A stretch of 64,000 bases of DNA from Collimonas sp. PA-H2 (GCF_002564105.1 NZ_PDBX01000001.1:4464001-4528000); one strand, 5' to 3'; counted from the first letter of the stretch, positions 37,167-46,852 are shown. Program-made: numbers and translations. The notes: generated from the letters alone by a model not told the origin.

Positions 37167-38003
37167 ATGAAATTTTCGCTGGTGTTAGCTACGGTAGGAC
37201 GGTTTGAGGAACTTGTGCGTTTTTTGGAATCGCTGGACGCGCAAGACTACCGCAACTTTGAATTGATCGTGGTCGACCAGAACGACGATGACAGGCTGGT
37301 GGCGCTGCTGCAGCGCTACCGCCAGAAATTCTCGCTGCGCCATGTGCGGGCGCCGGCGCGCGGCGTATCGCGCGCGCGCAATCTCGGGCTGGAACGGGTG
37401 GATGGAGACGTGATTGCCTTCCCCGACGACGATTGCTGGTACCCGCTGGGCTTGCTGCAAAAGGTCGCAACTGTATTGAACGGCCATCCGGAACTGGACG
37501 GGATTACCGGCCGTTTCACCGATGGCAACGGCAATACCGAGGGCCGCTGGCTGGCAAGCAGCGTGCTGCTGGACCGCTATAACGTATGGCGCGGCGCGAT
37601 TGAATTCAGCATTTTCCTGCGCCGCCGCGTTATCGATGCGATCGGGCCGTTCGACCAGACGCTGGGCGTCGGCGCGGGTACGGTGTGGGGGGCGGCGGAA
37701 GGCACCGACTATCTTCTGCGCAGCCTGCGCCATGGGTTCAAGCTGAAATTCATGGCTGACATGACTTTGCATCATCCGGTAAAGACCAGTCATTTCGATG
37801 CCGGCGCCTGCAGCCGGCAGCAGAAATATGAAGCGGGAATAGGGCGCGTGATGCGCATCAACCACTATCCGTTCTGGTATTTCCCGGTTACCTGCATCAG
37901 GACTTGCTGCGGTGTCCTGGTGGCGCTGGCGAGCGGTAATTTTCTCAAGGCCAGGTTCAAGTACCTGAGCGTGCTGGCGCGCATGCGCGGCTGGCGCGCG
38001 TAG
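37167..38003 (+). CDS. Glycosyltransferase family 2
   Basis: GT-A glycosyltransferase of 278 aa. It has the N-terminal SLVLATVGRFEELVRFLESL, NARN-like RARNLGLE, the metal-binding FPDDDCWYP (DDD) and a C-terminal hydrophobic segment (WYFPVTCIRTCCGVLVALASG) that may anchor it to the membrane. AAAGGA is 6 bases before the ATG at 37167, which is preferred over 37161. It adds a sugar to the repeat unit. Confidence 0.9.
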   Translation: MKFSLVLATVGRFEELVRFLESLDAQDYRNFELIVVDQNDDDRLVALLQRYRQKFSLRHVRAPARGVSRARNLGLERVDGDVIAFPDDDCWYPLGLLQKVATVLNGHPELDGITGRFTDGNGNTEGRWLASSVLLDRYNVWRGAIEFSIFLRRRVIDAIGPFDQTLGVGAGTVWGAAEGTDYLLRSLRHGFKLKFMADMTLHHPVKTSHFDAGACSRQQKYEAGIGRVMRINHYPFWYFPVTCIRTCCGVLVALASGNFLKARFKYLSVLARMRGWRA

Positions 38004-38022
38004 CAACAAAGATGGGAGTGTT

Positions 38023-39492
38023 ATGAATCAGAAGACCACTGGCTTAGCCTCCGGATCGATCTGGTCGATCGTGGACAATCTCGCGCAGCAAGTCATTTCA
38101 TTCGTGATCTTTGCGGTGCTGGCGCGCTTTCTGGCGCCGGATGCGTTCGGCCTGCTGACAGTCGCCCATCTGTTCATCCTGTTTACCCGGCTGGTGGTGT
38201 TCGATGCGATTGCCATGCCGGTGATACGCGGCGGCGTCCCGGACGACAGGCTTTATTCCTGGGTGTTTACCTGTTGTGCGACGACTGCCTTGCTGCTGAC
38301 CGCCTTGATGTTTTTTTCCGCGGGCGTGGTTTCCTCCATGTACCGGGCGCCGGAACTGAAGCCGGTATTGCAGGGCATGAGCCTTTCGGTGCTGTTTTTC
38401 GGCCTGATGCGAGCCTATGAAGCCAGGCTGGTGCGCAACATGATGTTCCGCCAGCTGGCGATCCGCTCGATCGGTTCGGTATTGACCGGCGGCGTAGTCG
38501 GCATTGGGCTTGCCGCCAGCGGCTGGGGCGCGATGTCGCTGGTGGTGCAGCAGGTGGCTGGATCCGGTCTGGCGCTGGCGCTGATTGTGGCGCAAAGCCG
38601 CTGGCTGCCGCGCATCGTGCTTGACCGCGGCTTGAACAATAAATATTGGAACGACATCCGCCAGGTTGGCTTGACCGGTGTCTTGAGCTTTGCCAATACC
38701 AATGGCGATTCGCTGCTGGTGAGCATTTTCCTGGGGCCGTACGCCACCGGCTTGTACAACCTGGCAAAACGCGTGACCTCGTCGGTGTACATGGTGATCG
38801 CCAGCTCCATGCAGAAAGTCGCGTTGCCGGTATTTTCCGATGCCGGCGCCGACCTGTCGGCGCTCAGCCGCGGCTATTTGAAGATTGTCGGCATCACGCT
38901 GTTTTGCGTGGCGCCCTTGCTGTGTTTCCAGGCTGTGCTGGCAGAACCTCTGGTGGCAGCCGTATTCGGCGCTCAATGGCTGCCGGCGGCGCCGATAGTC
39001 GGCGTGCTGGCCTTGCTGTACCTGCTGTCGTCTATCGTCCATCTGAACGACTACCTGTTTTTCTCCCTGGGCAGGAACCGTGTGCCGGTGCTGCTCGGCA
39101 TCGCGCAATTGACGCTGGCGACCCTATTGGCGGTGAATTTCTATCGCTTCGGCTTGCTCGGCATGAGCTTGTCGTTCTGCGGCGCCTACCTGCTGGTTTT
39201 CCCGATATCCCAGATCCTGCTGAACCGTGCGCTTGGCCTGAACGCGCGGGCGATGTGGTATGCGCTGGCGCCGCCGCTGGTGGGCAGCATCATTCTGGTT
39301 TTGGGGCTGGTGCTTTATTTGTCGCTGATTCCGCCAGGTCTTGGCAACGTGACTCTAGTTGCGGGCGGTGTTCTTATTGCCTGTTTTTTGTACCCGTTCA
39401 TGGTAGCCGTCACCGGCTGGCAGATCAGGACGGTTAACGCTTCCTGGCACGGCTTGCTGCTTTCAGCCATGCGCCTTGGCCGTATGCGATAA
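38023..39492 (+). CDS. Wzx-type lipopolysaccharide/EPS flippase
   Basis: MOP-superfamily membrane protein of 489 aa with 12-14 helices. It begins LASGSIWSIVDNLAQQVISFVIFAVLARFLAPDAFGLL and has YATGLYNLAKRVTSSVYMVI, resembling PST-type flippases of the Wzx/WzxC group. It would flip the undecaprenyl-linked repeat unit to the periplasmic face for the Wzy-like protein. GGGAGTGTT precedes the ATG. Confidence 0.92.
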   Translation: MNQKTTGLASGSIWSIVDNLAQQVISFVIFAVLARFLAPDAFGLLTVAHLFILFTRLVVFDAIAMPVIRGGVPDDRLYSWVFTCCATTALLLTALMFFSAGVVSSMYRAPELKPVLQGMSLSVLFFGLMRAYEARLVRNMMFRQLAIRSIGSVLTGGVVGIGLAASGWGAMSLVVQQVAGSGLALALIVAQSRWLPRIVLDRGLNNKYWNDIRQVGLTGVLSFANTNGDSLLVSIFLGPYATGLYNLAKRVTSSVYMVIASSMQKVALPVFSDAGADLSALSRGYLKIVGITLFCVAPLLCFQAVLAEPLVAAVFGAQWLPAAPIVGVLALLYLLSSIVHLNDYLFFSLGRNRVPVLLGIAQLTLATLLAVNFYRFGLLGMSLSFCGAYLLVFPISQILLNRALGLNARAMWYALAPPLVGSIILVLGLVLYLSLIPPGLGNVTLVAGGVLIACFLYPFMVAVTGWQIRTVNASWHGLLLSAMRLGRMR

Positions 39493-39560
39493 GCAGCGGA
39501 ACGGTGTGCAGCCATGGATATTTCCGCGTCTTCAGCGACGCGGTTTAGGAGAGATTTTTC

Positions 39561-40307
39561 ATGAACACAAAGAAGACAATTCCGATTGCAGGTTTTCCGA
39601 TAGTGACGACCACATCCCCCGTGCTGGCCAGATATCTGCTGTACGCGATGTGGTTGAACAAGAAGATCACCTTGTTTTTTGCCAATACAAATTTCATCGT
39701 CCAGTGCAACCATCTGCTGGACAAGATGAAGAACAGTTCGGTGACGATAGTCAATGACGGCGTCGGCATGGATATCGCCGCCTTCCTGTTCCGCCGCCAC
39801 GCCTTCAAGGAAAACCTGAACGGCACCGACTTCATACCGCAACTGCTGTCTGGGGCGGATGAACCCAAGCGTGTATTCATGGTGGGAGGAAAGCCGGAGA
39901 TCCTGCCCAAGGCGGTCGAGCATGTGCGCGCGACGCTGAAACAGACGGTGGTCGGCAGTTGCGACGGCTATGCCTGCTTGCAGCAGCGGCGCGCCGGCCT
40001 GGTTGAGGAGATCAACCGGGCGCAGGCGGAAATCGTACTGGTTGCGCTAGGTAATCCGCTGCAGGAAGAATGGATACTCGCCAACCGCCAGGCGCTGGAT
40101 GCAAAAGTCGTCATCGGCGTCGGCGCCCTGTTCGATTTCTGGGGCGATTACAAGCCGCGGGCGCCGCGGCTGGTGCAAAAGATGCGGCTCGAATGGCTGT
40201 ATCGCCTATGTCTTGAGCCGCGCCGCCTGTTGCGCCGCTATACCGTCGACATCCTGAAATTCCTGCTGCTGTGCCGCAGGTATGACAGCGGGAGCCAAAA
40301 AACCTGA
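39561..40307 (+). CDS. WecG/TagA/CpsF family glycosyltransferase (GT26)
   Basis: Glycosyltransferase of 248 aa. Motifs include NDGVGMDIAA, VFMVGGKPEIL, LVALGNPLQEEWI and VVIGVGALFDFWGDYKPRAP with the conserved downstream RLEWLYRLCLEPRRLLRRY, which is diagnostic for the family. It probably adds a late sugar of the repeat unit. AGGAGAGATTTTTC precedes the ATG. Confidence 0.93.
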   Translation: MNTKKTIPIAGFPIVTTTSPVLARYLLYAMWLNKKITLFFANTNFIVQCNHLLDKMKNSSVTIVNDGVGMDIAAFLFRRHAFKENLNGTDFIPQLLSGADEPKRVFMVGGKPEILPKAVEHVRATLKQTVVGSCDGYACLQQRRAGLVEEINRAQAEIVLVALGNPLQEEWILANRQALDAKVVIGVGALFDFWGDYKPRAPRLVQKMRLEWLYRLCLEPRRLLRRYTVDILKFLLLCRRYDSGSQKT

Positions 40308-40381
40308 AGAAACCGCCCGGAAATGGCCGCCGCAGGGCGGCCGTCCGACCTGATTTTGTTCAAATCCACGCGAGGTGAAAA

Positions 40382-41512
40382 ATGAAAGCAATGATTCTGG
40401 CAGCAGGCAAAGGGACGCGCGTTCGTCCGCTGACCTACGACCTGCCCAAGCCGATGATACCGATCCTGGGCAAGCCGGTGATGGCTTACCTGGTTGAATA
40501 TCTGGCCAGTTACGGAGTGCGCGAGATCATGGTGAACGTGAGTTACCTGCATCACAAGATCGAAGAATATTTTGGCGACGGCAGCCAGTACGGGGTGCAG
40601 ATCGGCTATTCCTTCGAAGGCTATACCAACGAGCGCGGAGAAGTGGTGGCGGAGCCGCTGGGTTCGGCCGGCGGCATGAAGAAGATCCAGCAATTCGGAC
40701 ATTTTTTCGACGACACCACCATCGTCATCTGCGGCGACGCCTTGATCGACCTGGATCTCGCATCGGCCTTGTTCGAGCACAAGAACAAGGGCGCCATGGC
40801 CAGCGTCATCACCAAGGAGGTGCCTTGGGACAAGGTCAACAACTACGGCGTGGTGGTGATGGACCAGGATGGCAGGGTGCAGTCGTTCCAGGAAAAGCCG
40901 GAGCAGCATGAGGCCCTGTCCAATTTTGCCAGCACCGGCATCTACATCTTTGAGCCGGAGGTGATCGACCTGATTCCGGCCGACACGATGTTCGATATCG
41001 GCTCCGAGCTGTTTCCGCTGATGGCGAAGAAAAACCTGCCGTTCTATGCGCAGCAGCGGTTTTTCAACTGGACCGATATCGGCACCGTGACCGACTTCTG
41101 GAGTGTCCTGCAAAGCGTATTGCAGGGTCACGTGGCGCAGCTGGATATCCCGGGAAAGCAAATTGCCGATGGCTTGTGGGCTGGTCTCAACACCAGCATA
41201 GACTGGCATGGGACGACCATTGAAGGACCGGTGTATATCGGCTCGGGCTGCCGCATAGACGCCGGCTGCAAGATCGTCGGCCCGACCTGGATAGGGAACG
41301 GCAGCCATATCTGCAGCGGCGCGCAGGTGGAGCGCAGCGTGCTGTTCGAATACACCCGCGTCCTCGGCGATGCGCGGCTGGAGGAGGTAATCGTATTCAA
41401 GGAATACAGCGTAAACCGTGGCGGCGAGATGCGTCGTTTGTCCGAGGCCAGGGTACAGGATTGGGGCGACGCCCGCGACCGCCTGCTGGAACCGGTAACC
41501 TCCCTGGAATGA
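40382..41512 (+). CDS. Sugar-1-phosphate nucleotidyltransferase with left-handed beta-helix
   Basis: NDP-sugar pyrophosphorylase of 376 aa. The N-terminal GT-A-type domain starts MKAMILAAGKGTRVRPLTYDLPKPMIP with the signature GxGTRxRPLT and continues SAGGMKKI and EKPEQHEALSNFASTGIYIF. The C-terminal part (about residues 260-350) is a hexapeptide beta-helix (GPVYIGSGCRIDAGCKI). Such ManC-like/GmpP-like enzymes make GDP-mannose or a related sugar nucleotide. A typed mannose pyrophosphorylase follows, so its product may differ. AGGTGAAAA precedes the ATG. Confidence 0.9.
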   Translation: MKAMILAAGKGTRVRPLTYDLPKPMIPILGKPVMAYLVEYLASYGVREIMVNVSYLHHKIEEYFGDGSQYGVQIGYSFEGYTNERGEVVAEPLGSAGGMKKIQQFGHFFDDTTIVICGDALIDLDLASALFEHKNKGAMASVITKEVPWDKVNNYGVVVMDQDGRVQSFQEKPEQHEALSNFASTGIYIFEPEVIDLIPADTMFDIGSELFPLMAKKNLPFYAQQRFFNWTDIGTVTDFWSVLQSVLQGHVAQLDIPGKQIADGLWAGLNTSIDWHGTTIEGPVYIGSGCRIDAGCKIVGPTWIGNGSHICSGAQVERSVLFEYTRVLGDARLEEVIVFKEYSVNRGGEMRRLSEARVQDWGDARDRLLEPVTSLE

Positions 41513-41518
41513 GCTGAC

Positions 41519-42940
41519 ATGAAAATATATCCAGTGATCCTTGCCGGAGGTTCCGGAACGCGCTTGTGGCCGCTTTCGCGCGAAGCCATACCCAAGCAGT
41601 TGCTGGCGCTGCGCTCGCAATATTCGATGCTACAGGAAACCTTGCTGCGGCTGGCGGACTGGCCGGAACTGATGCCGCCGCTGCTCACCTGCGGCAATGA
41701 ACATCGTTTCATGGTAGCCGAGCAGCTACGCGCGATCAGCATCGCTCCGCTGGCTATCCTGCTTGAGCCGGAAGCCAAGAATACGGCGCCGACGGTTGCG
41801 GTGGCGGCGCACTACCTGCTGCAGCACGATAAGGATGCCATCATGCTGGTGCTGCCGGCAGACCACGTGATCGGCGATCCGCAAGCCTTCCATGGCGCCG
41901 TCCAGCATGCGGCGCAGGCAGTCGGGAAGGGCGCCATGGCGACCTTCGGCATCGTGCCGACCGCGGCGGAAACCGGCTATGGCTACATTCGCCGCGCCAA
42001 AGCCGCCTACAGCGGCATCGACGGCTGTCATGCGGTAGAGAAGTTCGTCGAAAAGCCGGACAAGGCGAATGCAGAGATTTTTCTCGCCGATGCCGCGTAT
42101 AGCTGGAACAGCGGCATGTTCTTGTTCCAGCCGGCGCGCTACCTGGCTGAGTTGCGCGAATTCCGGCCGGCTATCGCCGACAGCTGCCAGCTGGCTTTCG
42201 ACGCTTCCTACCGGGATCTGGATTTTTGCCGACTGGATGAGGCGGCCTTCGCCAAGTGCCCGGCTGAATCCATTGATTACGCGGTCATGGAGCATACCCG
42301 GCACGCGGTGGTGGTGCCGGCGGCGATAGGCTGGAGCGATATCGGCTCCTGGTCCGCATTATGGCAAATCATGGACGGCGATGACGACGGCAATGTATTG
42401 CGCGGCGACGTCTATGCAGACGGCGTGCGCGATTCGATGATTCGCGCGGAAAGTCGTTTCGTGGCGGTGATCGGGGTAAAAGACACCATCGTGGTGGAAA
42501 CCAAGGACGCGGTGCTGGTGGTGCACAAGGACCAGGTGCAAGGCGTCAAGAAAATCGTCGACGCCCTGAGGAAAGACAGCCGTACCGAACACATGAATCA
42601 CATGCGCGTCTACCGGCCGTGGGGCTGCTATGAAGGCATAGACGCCGGCGACCGCTTCCAGGTGAAACGGATTACGGTTAATCCGGGCGGCAAACTCTCA
42701 CTGCAGATGCATCACCACCGCGCTGAACATTGGGTGGTGGTCAGCGGCACGGCGCGCATTGTCTGCGGCGAAGAGGAGAAATTCCTTACCGAGAATGAAT
42801 CTACTTATATTCCCATCGGCGTCAAGCATCGGCTGGAAAATCCCGGGAAATTGCCGCTGCACCTGATTGAGGTGCAGTCGGGTAGTTACCTGGGCGAGGA
42901 CGATATCGTCCGCTTCGAAGACATTTATAAACGCTGTTAA
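41519..42940 (+). CDS. manC: Mannose-1-phosphate guanylyltransferase/mannose-6-phosphate isomerase
   Basis: Bifunctional type II PMI/GMP enzyme of 473 aa making GDP-mannose. The guanylyltransferase part has GGSGTRLWPLSREAIPKQ and FVEKPDKA; the C-terminal cupin isomerase part has RPWGCYEGID, QMHHHRAEHWVVVSGTA and YIPIGVKHRLENPG with metal-binding His. It is the cluster's main evidence for mannose in the polymer. It lies 6 bp after the nucleotidyltransferase gene. Confidence 0.96.
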   Translation: MKIYPVILAGGSGTRLWPLSREAIPKQLLALRSQYSMLQETLLRLADWPELMPPLLTCGNEHRFMVAEQLRAISIAPLAILLEPEAKNTAPTVAVAAHYLLQHDKDAIMLVLPADHVIGDPQAFHGAVQHAAQAVGKGAMATFGIVPTAAETGYGYIRRAKAAYSGIDGCHAVEKFVEKPDKANAEIFLADAAYSWNSGMFLFQPARYLAELREFRPAIADSCQLAFDASYRDLDFCRLDEAAFAKCPAESIDYAVMEHTRHAVVVPAAIGWSDIGSWSALWQIMDGDDDGNVLRGDVYADGVRDSMIRAESRFVAVIGVKDTIVVETKDAVLVVHKDQVQGVKKIVDALRKDSRTEHMNHMRVYRPWGCYEGIDAGDRFQVKRITVNPGGKLSLQMHHHRAEHWVVVSGTARIVCGEEEKFLTENESTYIPIGVKHRLENPGKLPLHLIEVQSGSYLGEDDIVRFEDIYKRC

Positions 42941-42975
42941 GGCATTCATTTGGCATTCATTTCGAGGAAAACATA

Positions 42976-44373
42976 GTGCAACTATCAAAATCCATATTCA
43001 AGGCTTATGACATCCGCGGCGTCGTCGGCGCTACGCTCGACGAAGGGATTGCACGCCAGATCGGCCGGGCATTCGGCATCGCTGCCCGCGCCAGAGGAGA
43101 AAACGTCGTGATTATTGGGCGCGACGGCAGATTGTCAGGACCGGAACTGAGCGCAGCCTTGGCGACGGGCTTGCAAAATGCAGGTGTGGGTGTCATAGAT
43201 CTTGGCGTAGTGGTGACCCCCATGGTGTATTTCGCTACCCACGTACTCGGTGCGCAATCCGGAATCATGGTCACCGGCAGCCACAATCCGCCCGACTACA
43301 ACGGTTTTAAGATGGTGCTGGCAGGGGAGGCGATTTATGGCGAGACCATCCAGCAGCTTTATCAAGCCATCGTCAATGGCAGCAACGGGGCTACCGTGGC
43401 TGCGCCCAACGGCAGTTATCGGCGGCACGACATCAAGGATGCCTACCTGCAGCGTATTCTCAGCGATGTGAGGCTGGCGCGGCCGATGAAGATCGTGGCC
43501 GATTGCGGCAATGGCGTCGCCGGCGCTTTTGCCGGCGAGCTGTATCGTGCACTCGGCTGCGAGGTACAGGAACTGTTCTGCGAAGTGGACGGTACTTTCC
43601 CCAACCACCATCCCGATCCGGCGCATCCGGAAAACCTGCAGGACGTGATCCGCGCCCTGCAAAACTCCGATGCGGAAATCGGCTTGGCATTCGATGGCGA
43701 CGGCGACCGTCTTGGCGTCGTCACCAAGGATGGCCAGATCATCTATCCGGACCGGCAGCTGATGCTGTTTGCCGCCGACGTGCTGACGCGCCATCCCGGC
43801 CGCGAGATCCTGTATGACGTCAAATGCACCCGTCACCTGGCGCCATGGATCACGGAACACGGCGGCAAGCCCTTGATGTGGAAGACCGGCCACTCGTTGG
43901 TCAAGGCCAAGATGCGGGAAACCGGCGCCCCACTGGGCGGTGAAATGAGCGGCCACGTGTTCTTCAAGGATCGCTGGTACGGTTTCGACGACGGCCTGTA
44001 TGCCGGTGCGCGCCTGCTGGAGCTGCTGAGCCGCGAAAGCGATCCGTCCGCGCTGCTGAACGCCTTGCCGCAATCCTCCAGCACGCCTGAACTGCAATTG
44101 AAACTGGAGGAGGGCGAGAATTTCGCCCTGATCGAAAAATTGCAGGACGAGGCGAGTTTTCCTGGCGCGGAAGAGATCATCAAGATCGATGGTTTGCGCG
44201 TTGAATACGCCGATGGTTTCGGCCTGGCGCGTTCATCCAATACCACGCCGGTGGTCGTGATGCGTTTTGAGGCTGAGTCGGAGCGGGCGCTGGCGCGCAT
44301 CCAGTCTGAATTCAAGCGCGTGATCCTGGCTGCCAAGCCGGACGCGGAATTGCCGTTTCCCGCCGCCATTTAG
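42976..44373 (+). CDS. manB: Phosphomannomutase/phosphoglucomutase
   Basis: Enzyme of 465 aa interconverting hexose 6- and 1-phosphates, supplying mannose-1-P (and perhaps glucose-1-P). Motifs: phosphoserine loop GIMVTGSHNPPDYNGFK, metal site FDGDGDRLGVV, sugar-binding GEMSGH and a C-terminal phosphate-binding SNTTP region. It resembles AlgC-type dual-specific enzymes. The start is a GTG at 42976 preceded by GAGGAAAAC; no better ATG exists. The following acyltransferase ATG abuts its stop. Confidence 0.95.
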   Translation: MQLSKSIFKAYDIRGVVGATLDEGIARQIGRAFGIAARARGENVVIIGRDGRLSGPELSAALATGLQNAGVGVIDLGVVVTPMVYFATHVLGAQSGIMVTGSHNPPDYNGFKMVLAGEAIYGETIQQLYQAIVNGSNGATVAAPNGSYRRHDIKDAYLQRILSDVRLARPMKIVADCGNGVAGAFAGELYRALGCEVQELFCEVDGTFPNHHPDPAHPENLQDVIRALQNSDAEIGLAFDGDGDRLGVVTKDGQIIYPDRQLMLFAADVLTRHPGREILYDVKCTRHLAPWITEHGGKPLMWKTGHSLVKAKMRETGAPLGGEMSGHVFFKDRWYGFDDGLYAGARLLELLSRESDPSALLNALPQSSSTPELQLKLEEGENFALIEKLQDEASFPGAEEIIKIDGLRVEYADGFGLARSSNTTPVVVMRFEAESERALARIQSEFKRVILAAKPDAELPFPAAI

Positions 44374-45417
44374 ATGAAGATTATCCCGATGCAAGATCAT
44401 CGTTCGTCCGTTAAGGCTTCGTCCGATCGTCATGTATTCATCGACAACGCCAAGGCGATCGGCATCGTCCTGGTGGTTGTCGGCCACAGCAAAGGCCTGC
44501 CGGACTACCTGGTGCGCCTGATATTCAGTTTTCACGTGCCGCTGTTTTTTTTCATTTCAGGTTTTTTGCTCAAGCCGGACAAGCTGCAGCAGAGCGTCGG
44601 CGGTAATCTAAAAAAAACACTGCGCGCCTTGGCCGTGCCGTACCTTTTCTTTTTCTGCTTCGCCTTCGGCTACTGGCTGCTAACCCGCAATATAGGTGAA
44701 AAAGCCGCATTGTCTGTCGGCCGCGCCTGGTATCAACCCCTGATAGGCTTGCTGACCGGCCTGGAGACTGATCTTTATATCGATCCACCGCTCTGGTTCT
44801 TCCCTTGCCTGATTCTGACCGCCATCCTGTACCAGGCCGCGCGCAAGCTGCTGACGGCGGCCGCCGCGGCCTGCTGCTTCGCCGCGCTTGGGATTGCCGT
44901 CACGATATTCTGCAATCATCCGTCTTACAGGCTGCTGCTTGGATTGGACAGCATGTGGGTCGCATTGTCCTTTTATGCGCTGGGGCAGCTGGCCCGCGAG
45001 AACGCCTGGTTCAGCAGGGCCGGGATCACGCATCTGATCCTATTCAGCTTGATGGCATCGGCGCTGCTTGTCTGGAGCGGCTCGTTTAACGACAGGGTCG
45101 ATCTGGCCACGATGTATTTCGGCATGCGGCCGGCGCTCTACCTGCCGACCTCGCTGCTGGGGATTGCCGCGGCGTTGTCAATCGCAAAGCTGTTGCCGGC
45201 ATCGAGGATAGCCAGCTGGCTTTCGGAAAATACGTTGATCATCTTTCCTGCGCATTTCGTTTTCCTGGGGCTGGTGCGCGGTATTGCCTTGTCCCTGCAC
45301 GCCATTCCGGGCGACTATCATTACGCGCTCGGCTGGAGTGCTTTCAGTAGCGCCATGGCTATTTTGCTTTGCCTGCCATTGATGTATATTTTGCGTTTCC
45401 TGCCGATCCGCATATAA
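44374..45417 (+). CDS. Acyltransferase family 3, second eps-locus copy
   Basis: Membrane acyltransferase of 347 aa, the fucose-4-O-acetylase-like branch: FIDNAKAIGIVLVVVGHSKGL (catalytic His) and FSFHVPLFFFISGFLLKP. About ten helices. Its ATG directly follows the stop of manB (TAG ATG), so expression depends on it. It is less similar to the first acyltransferase than to others of its family and probably modifies a different sugar position. Confidence 0.9.
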   Translation: MKIIPMQDHRSSVKASSDRHVFIDNAKAIGIVLVVVGHSKGLPDYLVRLIFSFHVPLFFFISGFLLKPDKLQQSVGGNLKKTLRALAVPYLFFFCFAFGYWLLTRNIGEKAALSVGRAWYQPLIGLLTGLETDLYIDPPLWFFPCLILTAILYQAARKLLTAAAAACCFAALGIAVTIFCNHPSYRLLLGLDSMWVALSFYALGQLARENAWFSRAGITHLILFSLMASALLVWSGSFNDRVDLATMYFGMRPALYLPTSLLGIAAALSIAKLLPASRIASWLSENTLIIFPAHFVFLGLVRGIALSLHAIPGDYHYALGWSAFSSAMAILLCLPLMYILRFLPIRI

Positions 45418-45542
45418 CCCGTTGCAAGGTTTTTTTCGCAAAACGCTATGAATTCAACTGCGGTAGACTGCCGTGTTGCGTTTTTCGCTGCCGAAACCGG
45501 TGGCTTGATGCGTCGATCGATTTTATGGAAGGCTGGATCAGC

Positions 45543-45992
45543 ATGCCGATTACCGTACGCCTTGCCGCCGCTGACGATCAGCCGGCATTGCAAGAGCTGT
45601 TCTTGACCTCGCGCCGTCAGACCTATACCTGGCTGGAGATTGCATCTTTTAGTCTGGCGGATCTGCAGCAGCAGACCCAAGGGGAAACCATCCTGCTGGC
45701 GCAGGATGAACAAGGCGCGCTAGCCGGCTTCATCTCGGTCTGGGAAGCGGATCACTTCATCCACCATCTGTATGTCGGCGCCGGCCAGCAGAGGAGGGGA
45801 GTCGGATGTGCGCTGCTGGCTGCTCTTCCGGGCTGGCCCGGGCAACGCCATGTGCTGAAATGCCTGTTGCGGAATCACGCGGCGGCGGCTTTCTATCGCG
45901 CCAGCGGATTTGCTGAAACCGGCAGAGGCATAGGCGAAGACGGCGAGTATATCGTCTTCGAGTCCGGCGGGAGCGCCGATCCTGCAGCGTGA
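45543..45992 (+). CDS. GNAT family N-acetyltransferase
   Basis: Cytosolic acetyltransferase of 149 aa. The acetyl-CoA site is HHLYVGAGQQRRGVGCALLAAL, with the R/Q-x-x-G-x-G/A pattern (QQRRGVG), and the C-terminal NHAAAAFYRASGFAETGR is typical. The start is uncertain: ATG at 45543 (MPITVRLA) is chosen because the family begins with I-x-I/V-R; ATG at 45525 would add six residues. Substrate unknown. It is followed by a methyltransferase gene. Confidence 0.88.
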   Translation: MPITVRLAAADDQPALQELFLTSRRQTYTWLEIASFSLADLQQQTQGETILLAQDEQGALAGFISVWEADHFIHHLYVGAGQQRRGVGCALLAALPGWPGQRHVLKCLLRNHAAAAFYRASGFAETGRGIGEDGEYIVFESGGSADPAA

Positions 45993-46045
45993 ACGCAGGT
46001 ATGACCGCTGGACGCATCCTGGCCGGATGCGCTACAGTACGCCTC

Positions 46046-46675
46046 ATGAACCTCTTGCCCGCCGACCTGGAAAAAATTGCCGCTCTCACGCTGGAGCATT
46101 ACAACCTGCGCGCCGAAGACTTCCGCGAAGGCACGCGCGACCACGACGTCAGCCAGAATATCGCGGCCTTGCTGCGTAACATCAACGGTACGGCGCCGTT
46201 CACCATCCTGGATGTCGGCTGCGGTCCAGGCCGCGATCTGCGCACCTTCAGCAAGCTCGGCCACACAGCCATTGGCGTCGAAGGCGCCGCCCGTTTCGTG
46301 GAAATGGCGCGCGCCGACAGCGGCTGCGAAGTCTGGCATCAGGATTTCCTCCATCTCGATCTTCCCGACGGCCGCTTCGACGGCATCTTTGCCAACGCTG
46401 CGCTGTTTCACATCCCTAGCCAGGAACTGCCGCGCGTGCTGCTGCAGTTCCACGCCACGCTCAAGCCTGGCGGCGTGCTGTTCAGTTCCAACCCGCGCGG
46501 CAACAATGACGAAGGCTGGAATCACGGCCGCTACGGCAGCTATCACGACCTCGCTGCCTGGCAAGGCTTCATGGCGGCGGCCGGATTCGTCGAACTTGAG
46601 CATTATTACCGGCCTGACGGTCTGCCGCGCGAGCAGCAGCCATGGCTGGCGAGCGTCTGGCGCAAGCCGGTTTAA
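46046..46675 (+). CDS. Class I SAM-dependent methyltransferase
   Basis: Methyltransferase of 209 aa. It has motif I TILDVGCGPGRDLRTFSKLG, motif II IGVEGA, DFLHLDLPDGRFDGIFANAALFH (motif III/IV) and LKPGGVLFSSNPRGNNDEGW. It resembles tellurite-resistance TehB-like or small-molecule methyltransferases. The ATG at 46046 is chosen; the frame stays open to 45989, where a GTG overlaps the upstream stop. Substrate unknown. Confidence 0.9.
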   Translation: MNLLPADLEKIAALTLEHYNLRAEDFREGTRDHDVSQNIAALLRNINGTAPFTILDVGCGPGRDLRTFSKLGHTAIGVEGAARFVEMARADSGCEVWHQDFLHLDLPDGRFDGIFANAALFHIPSQELPRVLLQFHATLKPGGVLFSSNPRGNNDEGWNHGRYGSYHDLAAWQGFMAAAGFVELEHYYRPDGLPREQQPWLASVWRKPV

Positions 46676-46691
46676 GCGCCAGGCTGGCGCT
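46675..46691. terminator. Hairpin at the end of the methyltransferase gene
   Basis: AGCGCCA-GGC-TGGCGCT is a perfect 7-bp stem starting at the stop codon. There is no T-run after it, so it is a weak terminator or an mRNA-stabilising hairpin. Confidence 0.35.
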
Positions 46692-46730
46692 GCTCACCGC
46701 TTGCATCGCCAGCGCTTCATCACTCGTCTC

Positions 46731-46795
46731 ATCTATCGATCCCGCCAATAGTTACTAATTTTGCGCAAGCAGGGAAGCTGCACATAATGATCCCC
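46731..46795 (+). promoter_or_regulatory. LysR-type regulated promoter A, before the agmatine-deiminase-like gene
   Basis: Dyad CTATCG-N7-CAATAG (46733-46751) contains a T-N11-A LysR box. It is followed by a candidate -35 TTGCGC (46761) and -10 CATAAT (46783) with 16-bp spacing. The whole block aligns without gaps to 49076-49140 with 45 of 65 bases identical. Confidence 0.65.
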
Positions 46796-46852
46796 AGCTC
46801 GCCGCGGTATTTTTCGCGGCGCAATTTAACGGACTGATGTGGAGTTTCTATC

